Source: Kappaphycus alvarezii
Taxonomy: Eukaryota > Rhodophyta > Florideophyceae > Gigartinales > Solieriaceae
Assembly: GCA_002205965.3 (NCBI GenBank)
Contig: NADL03000673.1
Location: 1,054,001 to 1,118,000, forward strand
Direction: 5' to 3'
Length of the DNA stretch: 64,000 nt
Position 1 is the stretch's first letter, and each line of letters opens with the position of its first letter. The notes under the pieces were generated by a model, which saw only the letters and a list, made by a program, of their open reading frames with translations, did no database searches and was not told the DNA's origin. This document shows positions 43,790-56,600 of this stretch, piece by piece. Made by a program: the position numbers and the translations under genes.

Positions 43790-46730
43790 TACTACTTTGC
43801 AAGAAAGTAGAGTGCACCTGCGTCTCCTGCGTCTGCCGCAATATTCCACGTACATGCACACTACTGTATCAGTAGACTGGGTATCAGCTAGCACATCTGT
43901 GACAGGAAATAGATCCCCGTGTTCCCTCTTCCAACATGATATGCGACCGACTTTGAAAACCTGACTTATTTCATGCAAGCGAAACTGCCATCGACTTGCG
44001 TTAACCTCTCTGCGGCTGGCAAACGACTCCTGCCATCATTTCTCCAATCATCGAAGGAACTACAGTTTGGTCATACCTTATTTCACCTTCTTCTATTGAT
44101 GCCGGGAATGCTTTTGTATGAGACCTCAACTGTGCATATTACGTAAGCCGCATGCAAGCAGAAGGTGAAGGCACGTAGTGCGTTGTTGTGCTGTTTTGAG
44201 TCATGTATTACCTGTAGCATAGACATCAATTTGAACGTTGCATGTAGTACGGGAATATATATCTGGTGTGAAGGGGAGTAGCAGGTAGTACCCTTTCAAG
44301 TAAGGCAGAACCTCTACGAATCGTCAGGAGTGCTTTGTAGATTACAGACAACATGCAGATTAGACAGTCAGGAGTGTCGCAACCGAAGAGATATTTTGGT
44401 CAAGAACGATTGAAATACAGTAAATATCTGTAGTTCAAACTGTGTCTGTGCGGTACACTAACTGGTCCGACTATTCGGCTAGGAGCTAACCCAATGTGCC
44501 TTGGACACTTCCAGAACATACAGTGTTACGTACTGGTGGAGATTCGTACATCATCACGAGAAGTTTGTGCTACGAGACAAAGCCTGCGCGGGATGTTGTA
44601 CAGCATTTTAACACTAGATACCTCAAAAAAGACCTCGTTGCGTTTGAATGTGAAGTTCTGATGAGGTCAATACGAGGAATTTTTGCCCAGTCGCCGGACG
44701 GGCACAGGAGACAAGCACTCGTGGGTTGAATCTGGTTCTGCTTTTGCAGAGAACAGCACATATGGGAATGACGCTGATGGACGGAGAAAAATGCGTTGAA
44801 AGAACGTGAAACCAAGGCTTTTCGGGATTGAAATCTGTGCCGTGAAAGAAGCTGATTTGAGCCTCTCCTTCCGCGTCACCGTGGTCGGGATCAAATTGGT
44901 ACATGACCACCAATAACCAGGGTGTGTGATCGGGGGATATTTCGATCTCTTGCGTCGGCTTTGCACGCACTACTGTATCGTCACTGTTTTTAAACGAGGG
45001 AGGTCAACTGACTTGCCCATGTTAGGCTCAGTTGGATTGCCGTTACTGACGGGAGAAGAGCGCTTGGGATATTCTGTTTCTCCGTATCTGGAGCGAATAT
45101 CTCCTCTCAGATATTGATTGGCAAACATGACGCATTCCTCAGGAGTAACTTTGACGCGGTAGTTTCATTGATTGAAAAAGATTGGCGCAGGCGTCGTTGA
45201 CGTGGATATTTTTTTGCCGGGTATAGCATGGGGTTGGAATTTTATTCGCGACTTTGTGCATTACAGAAAGCCTCGATTTAATTGGCTACGTTGCTGCTGA
45301 CGGTATTGAATATCTTTAGTTGAAAACTGGTCGAGTTGTCGTCGAGAACACTCGTTGTGCAGCCCACCTCGTGCATGGTGCAGGTTTGTTAAACACATTG
45401 AAAGATCCCCCACCCCTTTATTTTTAGATTGGAATCTCGAGATTGCTGAGTAGGTTCTGTCAGTACTGGACCTATTGTAGTGTAAATGGTGTGAGAAGTA
45501 GTTTTTAATTCATGGCTACAAATTTGTAAAGGCACCAGCAACAAAGCATTTCCTTAAAACTCTTATCTGTTCAGAAAATATCCAATTAAATTATTATTAG
45601 AAATAAAGTGTAAATACTGTATGCATATGAGCTGCTGCAGATATTCCAGAAGTGCTAACGGAAAGTCGAGGTTTCACCTTTGTATCCTGCAATGACTGGA
45701 AAGACTGGTCAGCATAGGCCCACAGCGGCTAAACACAGATGTTGAGAATCAGTTAAAGACGATTCTTGATTGGCACCTGACATTGTGGCCAACGTAACGC
45801 ATTCTGCAGTTTGCACAAGGTGCAAGAGATACTTGAACAACCGCGCTTGGATCTTTAAAAGCTGCGCCGTTATTCCGGCAGCAATTGCACGTCACGAATC
45901 CAGGGATGGATTGAAAGAGCAAGACGATATCGGGCACACAAGCACTGTCTATGAAAATAAGCGTGGGGCGGTGAGCGGAAGAAAATCCTGGTTGAATCTT
46001 TTTCACATGCTTTTGCTCTTACAAAAGCAGCAAAATTGCATGCATCTCAGGAGACTGTAATGTTCGCAACAATGGAAAGGAACAACGGTAAGCATTTGAA
46101 ACTGAAAGAAACCAGTGTCTCATGCACCTACCCGGTGGAGAGTATTATTCAGCAAAGCTAATCTCTGTGCCATGGATTGCAGGATACATCAACGCAATTA
46201 ACCGACAGATTCAGTGCAAACTTGGATGTAGGCATGGTACATTGCAGTGGCAGATGCGCAAACAACACTTGATGTCATGGCAGTTTCTCTGAATTTCTTG
46301 TTTGTCGGGTGAAGGATTGCACATGGCACGGCTTACATCATGTACTCGTTTGTGACTGCCTGTGCTGCATCTAACTAACGGAGCTGTCTATTTCTGGACG
46401 AGGCAGTAAAAGCGCAGTGTGGATGATTCAAAACGCGATTCGGTGCTTCCCAAGCACGGATTTTATGATAGCGCAACTTGACTAGCTGACAATCTCTATC
46501 CTCTCTCCGTCGATGCAGGGAGCTTTCGCTGACGTGTCCGCATAGTAAATGATTTGTTTACTGTAGATGTTTTCTGAGACAGATTCGGGTAAAGTGGTTT
46601 GCAGCTCTCGTAATGTTTTGCATGAGTTTGATACATGGACAGGAGAAGGATGAGATCTGCGATTCTTGGACAACAGGTTGGACAGGTCTAGGCCGGGCAA
46701 CAAAGCTGAATAGGAGCAAGCAGCAATGCA
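43790..46730. other. No secure gene; anonymous ORFs on both strands
   Basis: A minus-strand frame at 44623-44970 (HTPWLLVVMYQFDPDHGDAE, SFFHGTDFNPEKPWFHVLST) and a cysteine-bearing minus frame at 45749-46006 (FVTCNCCRNNG, later PCANCRMR) look more protein-like than their surroundings, but I recognise neither family. The cysteine spacing of the second could be a zinc-binding segment of a retroelement or factor. Confidence 0.3.
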
Positions 46731-46736
46731 CGTAAT

Positions 46737-46876
46737 GTACTGTACAGTACAGTACAGTACAGTACAGTACTGTAGTTTGTGTCCAACGTGGACAGTTTGT
46801 CCCAACCGTATCTTGCACAACATTTATTGATCAATACTAGCTAGGTACCTACCTGAGTTCGGTACAGTACAGTACT
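46737..46876. repeat. TACTGTACAGTAC palindromic tandem array
   Basis: From 46737 to 46774 the sequence is a continuous run of the palindrome-forming octamer-like unit (TAC TGTACAGTACAGTACAG and on). A second short copy, GGTACAGTACAGTACT, lies at 46861-46876. Confidence 0.9.
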
Positions 46877-46879
46877 TTC

Positions 46880-48130
46880 AAGATGTCCAGCAATGTGCCT
46901 AGCTAGACTAGGCTAGGGTAAACTCATTCATTAATTTCAAGCTGTCCCGCCTCTACGACTTGCTCAAAGCTAATTGCACAAAACCTACTCACGCCAAGCA
47001 CCGCACCCGAGCTTGACAATTACCCTACTTGTCCACTCAACACTGCGGGACTCTTAAACAAAGTTCCTCCTCTACATACACCACGTATCTACCCACTCAT
47101 ATCCGAACAATCTTGGTAAACGCACAGTCGCCCATAAATCCATACATTAGATGCCATGGCAACACCTGCTTGTACACCATCTCTGCTATCAACAACCCAA
47201 AATGCTCAAAACTCAAGCATTAGATCTCCCACACCTCTTCATTCCCCCTGCCGCGAGTACATTATCACCATACTGTACCGTAGTCTACACATACAAGGAT
47301 GTTGACATGGCATGCCAATTCGTGACCAATGAATCCCTCGTTCATTGTTCCCACTCATCTACGCTTTCTCCCGCCCTACTTGTGCATATCCCCTCCTACA
47401 CGCTCGCCCTTCCTTCAACTACCCAACCAATCCACCGCTAATTCCTGTACCCCATCTAGGACAAGCCCCATTTTCCACGTCAATAGCCAAACCCGTTGCC
47501 TATTTCACCTCTTACACCTCCTGTTTTCTACGTTACCCAAACTTTGCTAACCATTGGTAACACAAATCTACTTTACAATAAGTGCCGCCGCTCAAACTAA
47601 GACCCCTCACCATCTACGAGGACCTACACCTTTCGCACACCCACTTTGGCCGTACAACTATTCCATTACTTGGTAGAATCGTCTATTCCTCAGGAGGATC
47701 ATGTTCCATCGTCCTACTTTCACTCACGCCTGCAAAACAGTCAGCGCTCCCGCCTCCATGTTGCCCTACATCTTTCGCTTTCGCTTTCGCGCTTTCGCTT
47801 TCGCTTATTTCTTACTCTTACAACGCACAACGCTTCTAGTCGACAAACTTCCATGTTTTACGTCAGCACCAATCTCCCGGAACAGGCAAATGATTCCTAC
47901 AGTCCCAATCTCATCACTTTCCCCATACATAGTGTCAACGAGGCAAAGAGGTAGCAATCTTCCACCATGTCCATCCGCAATAATTCCTCACAGCAAAACA
48001 CCGTCGCGCACACAGTATTGTCATACCATTGCAACCACTAGAGTTATGCATCACTCGCAACTCACCATTTGCCACGGCTCGAATCCTTGTTGCAAAGCCC
48101 CTCGCAACAAGACCCCTACATCTAAGTTGC
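46880..48130. other. C-rich, G-poor plus strand with a (CTTTCG)n microsatellite; no secure gene
   Basis: The plus strand is strikingly C- and T-rich. A CTTTCG microsatellite (47772-47806) lies within it. Long plus-strand frames are expected by chance in such sequence. On the minus strand a short frame (about 47960-47805: MYGESDEIGTVGIICLFREI) is the only text that looks conserved. Confidence 0.4.
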
Positions 48131-48131
48131 A

Positions 48132-48732
48132 CTAACCCTCTGCATGCGACTTGATGCTTTTTGATGGAAACACAAACTGCTTAAAAATCATCGATGCTGG
48201 TGTTTCCTCGTACACCTGTCCGGGTGCCAACATCTGATTCTTCAATCCTCCTCGATCATCCTGACCCTCCTCCGACCCGTCCGACGAATCTGTGCTGGCC
48301 ACACATCGCGATGTTGGTTTAACCACTTTAAAGTTCTTACCCAAGTCAACTCTCATCTTGTCCTCCTTTTCTCCAACGACTCACTGGTTGTCGACGCCAA
48401 GTGACCCACGTCCCCAACATTGCCATCCTTATTTCCTTTTCCTCCTCCGTTTCAGTTAGATTCGCTTTCCTTTTGGCGTTACGCAAAGCGTCGTACCATT
48501 CCAGACATTCTCGAGACGTATCGGCATACAAAGCTAGTCTGTTGCTATAGAGTTCGATGACGATCTTGCAGCGCTTGGCATTGCACGAGATAATTGCATC
48601 CTTAAGGTTCACTCGCCAGCTCGGAATAGAACCCGCATCTTGATGGTTGCTGAGCACAGCACCCTGCAACCGCATGTAACGCTTCACGCGACTGCCCATC
48701 CGCTTCCCTTTCTTACCCAAATATCCCTCCAT
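48132..48732 (-). CDS. PH-domain protein, small, one probable frameshift
   Basis: From ATG 48732 the minus strand reads MEGYLGKKGKRMGSRVKRYM, RLQGAVLSNHQ, SWRVNLKDAIISCN, KIVIELYSNRLALYADTSRE and CLEWYDALRNAKR. This is a pleckstrin-homology domain: the G-Y-L-x-K-x-G first strand, basic second strand, and a C-terminal helix with the near-invariant Trp (LEWYDAL). PH domains bind phosphoinositides or protein partners at membranes. After residue 110 the frame becomes implausible and the next frame (KEDKMRVDLGKNFKVVKPTS and on, to the stop at 48132) carries an acidic, Ser-rich tail ending KSIKSHAEG. A single-base shift near 48400 would join them into about 200 residues. No kinase or GAP domain follows, so it is either a PH-only adaptor or a truncated larger protein. 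Confidence 0.75.
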
Positions 48733-49248
48733 ATTCACCCAAACAACGCAGACAAGTAAAAAGTAGAAACAACGAGACCGCTATTGCAGTTTGGATACGT
48801 TTTGTAATTTGCACACGATGAGTTCATGCAAGGCAGGAGAATATTAGAGGTGCACGAAGAAAAGTGAAGATCATCAAGAGATCGACTGCGCGTGATTGAA
48901 AGTCAAGCAGGGCTTGGCCACTTGCCCCAAAGCGGGACAGGGCATGCATAAACCGCACGGGACTGATAAGTTTTATCCCGCCCAGGAGGTGATTGCGTGT
49001 GAATATGCCCAGTTGGCTATGCTAACCTAGCTGCAACTGGAATTAACGCGTCCAAAAAAAAAGCAAAAAAAAGCCATTGGAGTAACACACCTACCACGTA
49101 ATCACCAAAACAGCAGCCGCCCGATACCGCCTCTTTCCACAAAACTCGTATACTTTTAAATCATCGCCTCCAGTTTGCAAACCAAATCACAGTACCATTC
49201 CGACGCATCCTGCCATTGGACAAGACGCCAATTGGCGGCTCCAACCAA

Positions 49249-50048
49249 CTAGCGCTCATCACTATAACCGCTTGGGCGGCAAGCCACCTTTTTCCCTACC
49301 ATCAAAGCCGCCTGAGCGAAAAGGCGAAGGACTCGCACGCGACCCCCTTCCATTGCCTCCTCATTCCAATTGTGTACAGCTGGCAACTCAGGGTGTAACC
49401 CACTAAGCGTCACCCAGCCCTCCCCAACCCTTTCCGCACCACTGCCGCGGGTCTCCCATTCTCAATCCCATGTCTTTTCAATACAGCCTCCACATACCTT
49501 GCCAACACATTCACACCCCCTCAGCCTCCTCTGCCACATCCCACCCCGCTCCGCCATTACTGTAAACCTCACTTTCAAACTTGATTCCCTCCCATTCAAA
49601 CCTCACGCGCTCCAATCCCGCCCCCTTTTCACTCGCGTATTCAAACCCCTTCCGCACCGCCCCTACCGCATCATACGGCACAAATGCCAACGGTCGATCA
49701 CCCACAACCCTTAATTCATGATCCTCCTTTTCAAACACGCAACGTCGACTCGCGAAATAAGCCCCCGCACATATACCCAAGTAACTACCACCCCTGATCA
49801 CAAACTCACGAATAGCCTCTACACCTCCCCACCAGACGATCCAAGTACGGCAAATCTGCACCACCGGGCATTAGAAGCGCGCTCGAATATGGCGGATGTT
49901 TGTGTAGTGATGTTATAAGATTGGATGCAATTACGGTGTGAATGTGAGTGGCGGGGAAATGAAGTGTGTGAAGGAGGGCGTCCTGCCAGGCAGCGATGGA
50001 GGAAGGAGAAGCGCCGGCGTCGGTGTAGAGGAACACATGGCGTTGCAT
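49249..50048 (-). CDS. Biotin-protein-ligase N-terminal-type (BPL_N) glutamine-amidotransferase-like protein, frameshifted
   Basis: From ATG 50048 the protein reads MQRHVFLYTDAGASPSSIAA, SALLMPGGADLPYLDRLVG. After a shift near 49835 it continues AIREFVIRGGSYLGICAGAY, FASRRCVFEKEDHELRVVGD and FEWEGIKFESEVYSNGGAGW. After a shift near 49515 comes VNVLARYVEAVLKRHGIENG, and after another near 49430 VGEGWVTLSGLHPELP. The stop is TAG at 49249-49251. GICAGAY is the nucleophile elbow of the class I amidotransferase-like fold seen at the N-terminus of fungal biotin-protein ligases, and VGEG..TLSG.HPE is the end of that fold. No biotin-ligase catalytic domain (GRGRxG) follows, so this is a stand-alone BPL_N protein. 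About 265 residues suits that. Confidence 0.78.
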
Positions 50049-50218
50049 TGTGCAATGTAGGCACAGGGTGGATGGACGATGGCTGGCTACATTGGGCTGG
50101 GACGAGAGTTTTAACGTGTACAGAGTCGCGGAAGGAAGGTGAAGCGCTGTGGGTGTGTCTGTTTGCGGCCGAATGGGGCTTGTCGTCTTTGAGCGCAGAT
50201 AAGACCGTCGGCGAGTAC

Positions 50219-50410
50219 ATATTGCTGTACTGCGCTGTACTATTGTCGTACAGAAAAGTGTACTGTACTGCAAGATACTGTACAGGACCGGTACAGTTCA
50301 CCACTCTCCCCTACTGTACTTTGCTGTAAGAGTTACTGTAAGAAGGTAACTGTCTGCGGGCTTACAGTAGTACTGTCCATGCCCTACAGACTGTACTGTA
50401 CAGTACAGTT
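50219..50410. repeat. Dense cluster of TACTGTA/CTGTAC/TACAGTA motifs
   Basis: About a dozen copies of GTACTG, CTGTAC, TACTGTA and TACAGT fall in 190 bases, ending in ACTGTACTGTACAGTACAGT near 50390-50410. The cluster lies 170-360 bases upstream of the BPL_N start on the minus strand, where a promoter would be. Confidence 0.8.
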
Positions 50411-50639
50411 TAAGTGCACAGTTAAACTGCAGGGAAAAGCTTCTGATCAGAGGGAAGAATGGCGAAACCATCGTGCGCGACAGCAGTTCAACCTATGTAG
50501 TTGCCTCCAGCTCGGGGCGGATGCCATGATCAGTTGCGTCCTCATCAACCATTTTTGCAGTCGGCGAAAACTGCAGATCACTTTAATTCCCTCTGCTCAC
50601 GTGACGCTCACTAACCTCATTGCAACTCCTCCTGCTTAA

Positions 50640-53600
50640 GTATATTGGTGGAACCATTGGATCTGATCTTTTCATTTCACTTGACATATATCATGCATCT
50701 TTTTCAAGCCCAAAACCACTTACCACTTTCCCGCAGCCCGTTGCTTGCGTGATGGTTTCCAAACGTCTTTGTAGGCATCTGGCTGTCCAGCATGCGCATT
50801 TCTGGGGTAACAGTTTACGTGTCATGTAAATACAATTCACACTTGCGCAATACAGACCCTCAGAATACTGCAATCGCAATCTGAGGGTGGTTTGCTTCGT
50901 GACAACTTTTATTTTTCAACTTTTGAAATTTCTGTCGCGTTATTCGCGCTAATTGCTCTAAAGCTTCGATGACGAAAGATTTTCCAGGGTAGTACAGTAC
51001 ATTGTCATGCAAAACAAGGTTGCTAGCGTGGGCCAAACAATCGATTTATTTTCCGATGCGCGATTCAAAAAACTTTCATGATTTTATTGGCTCCCGTGGT
51101 ACAATAATTTTCATGTGGTAATATTATCGCAACAGTACAGCGTGTGCGATACTGTTTCGTCGGGTCGGATCAATTCATGTAAGCGTCACAGCAATAAGAC
51201 ATAACTAAACACATGCATCACGTCTTGTCGCTCAAATACCGATCGACAGTTGCATAAACGGCATGCTCCTTTTGGCTCCGCTCAGTTCCTGGTGTCCAAG
51301 TTGTACTCCCTCATTACACTTTTTTTGGAAAACCATCCCGTTCTAGACCGCAATACAGGAGTTGTGTACCCAAAACTCGCCAACTAACACTCCTCCCCAT
51401 CGTATTGGTGCTTCTAAAACATGGCTTCCTTTGATAATCCTCTCATAATCCATTGAACAGTTGACGTTAGTGTCACTGCTACGTTGGTATGCAGGGGCAC
51501 TCTCTTGTGTGCCACGTTACATTTTGTCACCCTCAGAGAGGACGTGGCGCTTTGATCCTCAGGTCAATCTACTGGCTAGCCATCTGGTAAAAGCTCTCGA
51601 TACCTAGACTTCAACCGCGAGAAGTCGCCATTGCACCAGAGCCGATAATTGTGCGACAGAACGCCCGGAGACACGCTTTTTTTTGGTGTCACTTGTACCC
51701 ATTACACCTACTATGCAAATGTGGTCTCACTTTTCAAACTATAAAAATCCACAAGCTGCCTCCTTCAGAAAATAGATAACCGCAATCAACGGAAACAGTT
51801 TCAGCTCTCAGTCCAGATAATTATAATAGATAATTGGCTAGTTTCAATTACGCCCAGCGAAAATGTCAAACCTTTCTTATTTCTTTTAAGAGGTCTGAGA
51901 GTGGCCCTGCCAAGTCAAGCAAATATTGCCAACTTTACACATGGAACACTTGTAATCTTCACTGCGACATCACACGCGGGCAGCTCGGTTGCGACACTAG
52001 ACTGGAAAGCGCCACTCATCCCTTTTTGGATGGGCAGTCTAGCTCCATCGACGATACAAAGGGGCAGGGCCGGTCTGCCAATATATCGCTTCTGATACAA
52101 AATATCTCCGCATGCTGATACTCAAAACAGCACGCAATATTGATATCAATTTCGTGCACAAAACTTAAGGCTACCGATATTATTGCCACTGGAAGGAGGA
52201 AAAGGGATGGGCCAAATATAATTTATCGTGCTTATTACTTCCAGTGGGCTAGCTAAGAGCAATGTCTTTTCTCATGCGTCGGAGCAATAATTATCTGTTT
52301 CTAGCCCTCCAGTTCGATGCGGAATCAATGCGTACAATTTCCTGCACAGTACTGAATACACCATTGCAACAACAGTTCAAGAGGGCTACAAAATAATCCT
52401 GTCATAGGATTTATTTCTTGAATGAAACACAGGGCCATGAAACGACAAGTTCTGTGTGGTAATTTGCTTACATAATGCTGAATAACCACATGGGCAATGA
52501 CAGTACATGTTCTAAAATTATTGCGCAAAAACCCTTTGAGAGATCAGAACAGCGGCATTGAAGCCTTGAAATCAAGGTGAATGCTATTTAATGGCGATTT
52601 TATTCAGAAAGCGGTTGAACGATAGCTGAATAATTATTTGCCATTGTATTGATTATGCTTTTGGAAAAGTTAGGAGACCCTCCGAGTGACGTTAATTGCC
52701 ATCATTTAATCTTTGCGTCTGAACCAGACAGAGCTGGGTAACGCACTGAGAATCTTCTGGTCATGTTGAAAGGAAATCGATTTCTACATGTTAAAGTCCT
52801 TTGGATTCAGGAAGATCTGAATAAATCATGATCTACTCAAAAAGAGTACGAATCGATACAAAATAACTGTCCCGGTACGAATCTATTCATATCAGTATTT
52901 GCAATTGCCTTTGATTGTTAAAATACTTTTTGAATTGCTCTGGAGTTACTATCGTTGGACTCTTTATTGAAAAGATACCAACATTTTGCAGCAGATAGGA
53001 TCTGAAATTAATACCCTTCTTCCTCAGGAAAGTATAAGTTTGTACAAACAGTTCCTGCTTTGCCATACAAAGCGCTGTCAGAATTCTGAAAGTTGCGCTA
53101 TCCGTAACCTACAGCTTTCATGAGAATTACAATTTCTTGAAGATAACGAAACCAACATTTCGATTTGAAGTATCTGACGCAAGATGCAGTGGGTGTTGTA
53201 GTAAAAGTGCATTGAAAGGGTGGAGATTATCCTAACTATCCATGAAGCCCCAGCTATAGGAGAGTGGATGAATTCGTGGGCCAAGTACCAAAATGTGTTG
53301 CATCTCATCGTTCTGGAATGCATCGCTGAGCTGGCGGGGTACGAAACTGTAGTAAATAATGCAAAACGGGCTGCTTTCTTTTGAAGGTTTAGCACCAAAA
53401 CTTCAAGGCGGGAACGAACAGCAATTTTACATGAATGCAAGTTCATAGGACTTTTAACCTTTGCACCACTCGTAGTAAACTAACCCCATTAAACCATCCC
53501 ATTAACCCCAATTTTGCAGATTGAGGCACCAAATTTGATTTACCTCATGCAGGTTACATGTACCAAGACTTGTTACTTCTTTTGAAGGTTAGAAGCAGAA

Positions 53601-56600
53601 AACCCTAAAGTGCAAACGAAAATCAATTTGCGGGCGATGAGCCAAATTTGATTTACTTCACGCAGACTTTCTTTTTAGCTACGTTTACGAGAGGCTACGG
53701 AAAAACATTTTCCTGGCTTATTCAAGACGCCGTCAAGAGAAGATGTGGCATTCACCGTCCGGTTTTCCAAACAACCAGAGTAAGTAAAAGTACGTATAGA
53801 TAGCGGATCCATTGAAGCTTCATCAGTACCGTAGGTGTTATGAAAATTATTTTTTGATCTTCTAAAAGGAAATTATGGAACCATAATAGGTGGGAATTTG
53901 CTTGAACGTCGAAATCGATTGCAGAGGAATCGGGCGGGTTACTCATTTTTGGATAGAAAGATCCACCAACCCTCCTTGAACAAATTTATCAGGCCTGTGA
54001 AAGCATGTGTAGGAGCGTCTCTCAAAGGTTATGAAGTGCAACATACAGCGCTTCACAGGCAAAAGCCCGACATCAATGATTGCGGTAGTTGATTCGAATC
54101 AGATTTTACTCTCTACTCAATGTTCCCTGTCCTTATCTTCAAAGAGCGTCAGATGCATACCCCGACATGAAATTGACTTGGGAGCAACCTTTCGAACACT
54201 TTCAGTCCGCGGCTGTGGTTGCCGCCCAGCGGGTTAATTGTTGTATTACGCAGTGTTTTGGAGCTTTACAATTTGTAATATGGCTCTGGCTCACCCTTTT
54301 TGTTACTTATTTTTCGCAGTGACCTAATGCTTAATGTTGTACTCGATATCTATTGCAATCTCTGCTCACCTCGTTAGTTACAGAATTGAAGCATAGTTAC
54401 TTTGCTACGTTGATTCTTTTTTTGCTTTTTGCAACAGAACCTGGTCATTTAGCGAAGAGTAGTTATGCAAAGAGCCGCAGATATTTGAAGGCACGTTAGA
54501 TGTGTTGAAGTTTTCCGGTATTCTCTTTTTATTTGTGTAAGCAAAGGTGGTCGAAGGATGTCGTTCTCTCCCCGTCTATTTTCCTTGTTACTCTGCGTAT
54601 CTGTACTATGGCGTGAGATGTGTGTGAAGAAGGGGAAGGGACACCTACGGACCATGGTCCGATTCTAACGACAACCGAAGATGACAGTTATTTACTCCCT
54701 TCTCATCCAAGATATGCCACAAGCATGCGGGTTGGACTGCAGTTCATGCCTTGCACCGCCGTACATCCGGAGGCTCACCGTTGTCACCCTACCGTCTTCA
54801 TGTCGTCGCTCAACATGGTCGCCTGCTTGCCACTGGCTTGTGTCGCAATCAGCTCCTGGCGACTTTCACAGTCCATCGTCCCTCATAGTTGACTCTGACG
54901 TTTTCCCGAAACTGCAACGACCCGCGTACGTTGCTACATGGATGGTTGTAACAAACGTCTCTGAAGTGGCGCAGAGGCATTGAACAAGACGTTCCATCCA
55001 CAATACTCTACTTTAATTTATGAATACCCTCCGCACGCTTCTGTGCGACATTGTACAACCCATAAAGATTTACCACCACGTTTTGTTAATTCATCTTCAT
55101 ATTGAAATATTGGAGCTGACGCACCTGATGCACCTGAGCAGCTGCGTTGCCAAACACAAGCGAAACGGATTTGACCATGCCGTAGTATATTAACCCACAA
55201 GTTTGTGGCTTACACTTTAGAAGAATATGATATTTATGTCTTCAATACCTAAGGCCGGGATGAAAGTCGACAACCGTAGCTCATACTTTAGTTCACGTAC
55301 GCATCTCAACCAGGTTTACTTGTTCATCAAAATATTAGGGCCAAATACTCTTCCTCAGCATTGCAAATATTATTGACACATTTTTCATAGTACTGAGAGG
55401 AAGATGGGCCAAACTGCATTTGCATCAGAAATATCCAATCGTTTTACTCAGGGGGAACGGATCATACCAATAGGTTACGCGTTTGTGGGGCAGAAAGTTG
55501 AACTTGACGGGCATGTGGTAGAAGAGCTTTGACAGGCTGCGTTTGCTGCGCTTTACTTCTTGTGCACAAAAAGCAGGATGTTACACGAGGTTTTTGCAGT
55601 AGGCACCTTTTACTGTGCTATATTGGAATGGAAAATGCGAAAGAGATAGGGAGCTTGTTGAACTATGTCGCAGAGGAAGATGGTTGGGATACCTCTTCGC
55701 AATGAGCCATCACTTTCTTGTCCCTTCCTGCGCAGGACAGCGTTTCGGGAAGTCATACCAATTATTTGTTATCAGTGGCTGCGAATAAATGATCGTGTGA
55801 AGGTTGCGTTTTTGTAAGAGGTCGGCCTCTCATTGATAGCACCCTATACGGGTATTCTTTATGCAGCTCCGCGATGGTGATATTGAATCGGCGGTCCTTC
55901 AAGTACGAACTTGATCATACTTGGAGCTTGAACGTCTCTGCGGCAGCTTGCTCACAGCCGTTTTGATTACTCGAGTTGTTGCATCAGCAGTATCAGTAAC
56001 TTTAGCTTAGTCCACGCTTCGTTGCGAATTGCATCGCACACGTCAGTGGCTTTAAGCAGTAAGACAGTGTATAGTACCTCGTACAGTGTGCTGCAGTGAA
56101 AGCTTTTGACTAGTCGTTTTACCGAACTTTTGTTTTAGTCTAGTCGTGTGACGGGGAAACTGCAGGGGCACCCTTCTTTTTGCTCCGAAAAAGCTCACCA
56201 TACGGTGCGCATAATTTCAGAATGAAAGTGAGTTTCTGATGGGCCAGTATAGTTCCACCTGTTTGACGTAAGGGGGATGCGACACACAAAGTCTTGTATG
56301 TTTCTCCCTACGCACATGACTCGACGGATTTTGACTGATATTGAAATTTCATTCCGTGAGTTGAGAGACCCATAAACAGGCTGCTGGAAATGTTGGTATG
56401 ATGTGATTACGTTTTGTGAAGCTTGATTGGATTGAAGGATGCAGGGAACGAGAGAAATGGTTGGTGAATATCAGGTCATGACTTTTTCCCTTGGTCCTCT
56501 GGTACATATGAATGGCAGATCGGCTTTAGCGTTGAGAGCAAACTCTTTGCGAGATCGTGGTTGTTGATCAGTAGTACTTGTCGTGTTAGGCTTTTGTCGG

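Noticed and set aside
44623..44970. Minus-strand ORF of 115 codons
   Set aside because: Reads somewhat like protein, but has no recognisable motif, and an overlapping frame of similar length exists.
45749..46006. Minus-strand ORF with CxxC-like pairs as a possible zinc-finger gene
   Set aside because: The cysteine spacing matches no finger class that I can name with confidence and the ORF is short.
46737..46774. Tandem TACAGTAC array as a CRISPR-like or telomeric repeat
   Set aside because: There are no spacers, the unit is a self-complementary octamer-like motif, and similar motifs are scattered through the window.
47805..47960. Minus-strand text EIGTVGIICLFREI resembling the core of a LON/cereblon-type domain
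   Set aside because: Only about 40 residues fit, the flanking parts of the domain are not found, and a stop follows at once. Too weak to call.
46980..48130. Several plus-strand ORFs of 64-144 codons
   Set aside because: They lie in strongly C/T-rich sequence where stops are rare, overlap one another in different frames, and show no domain.
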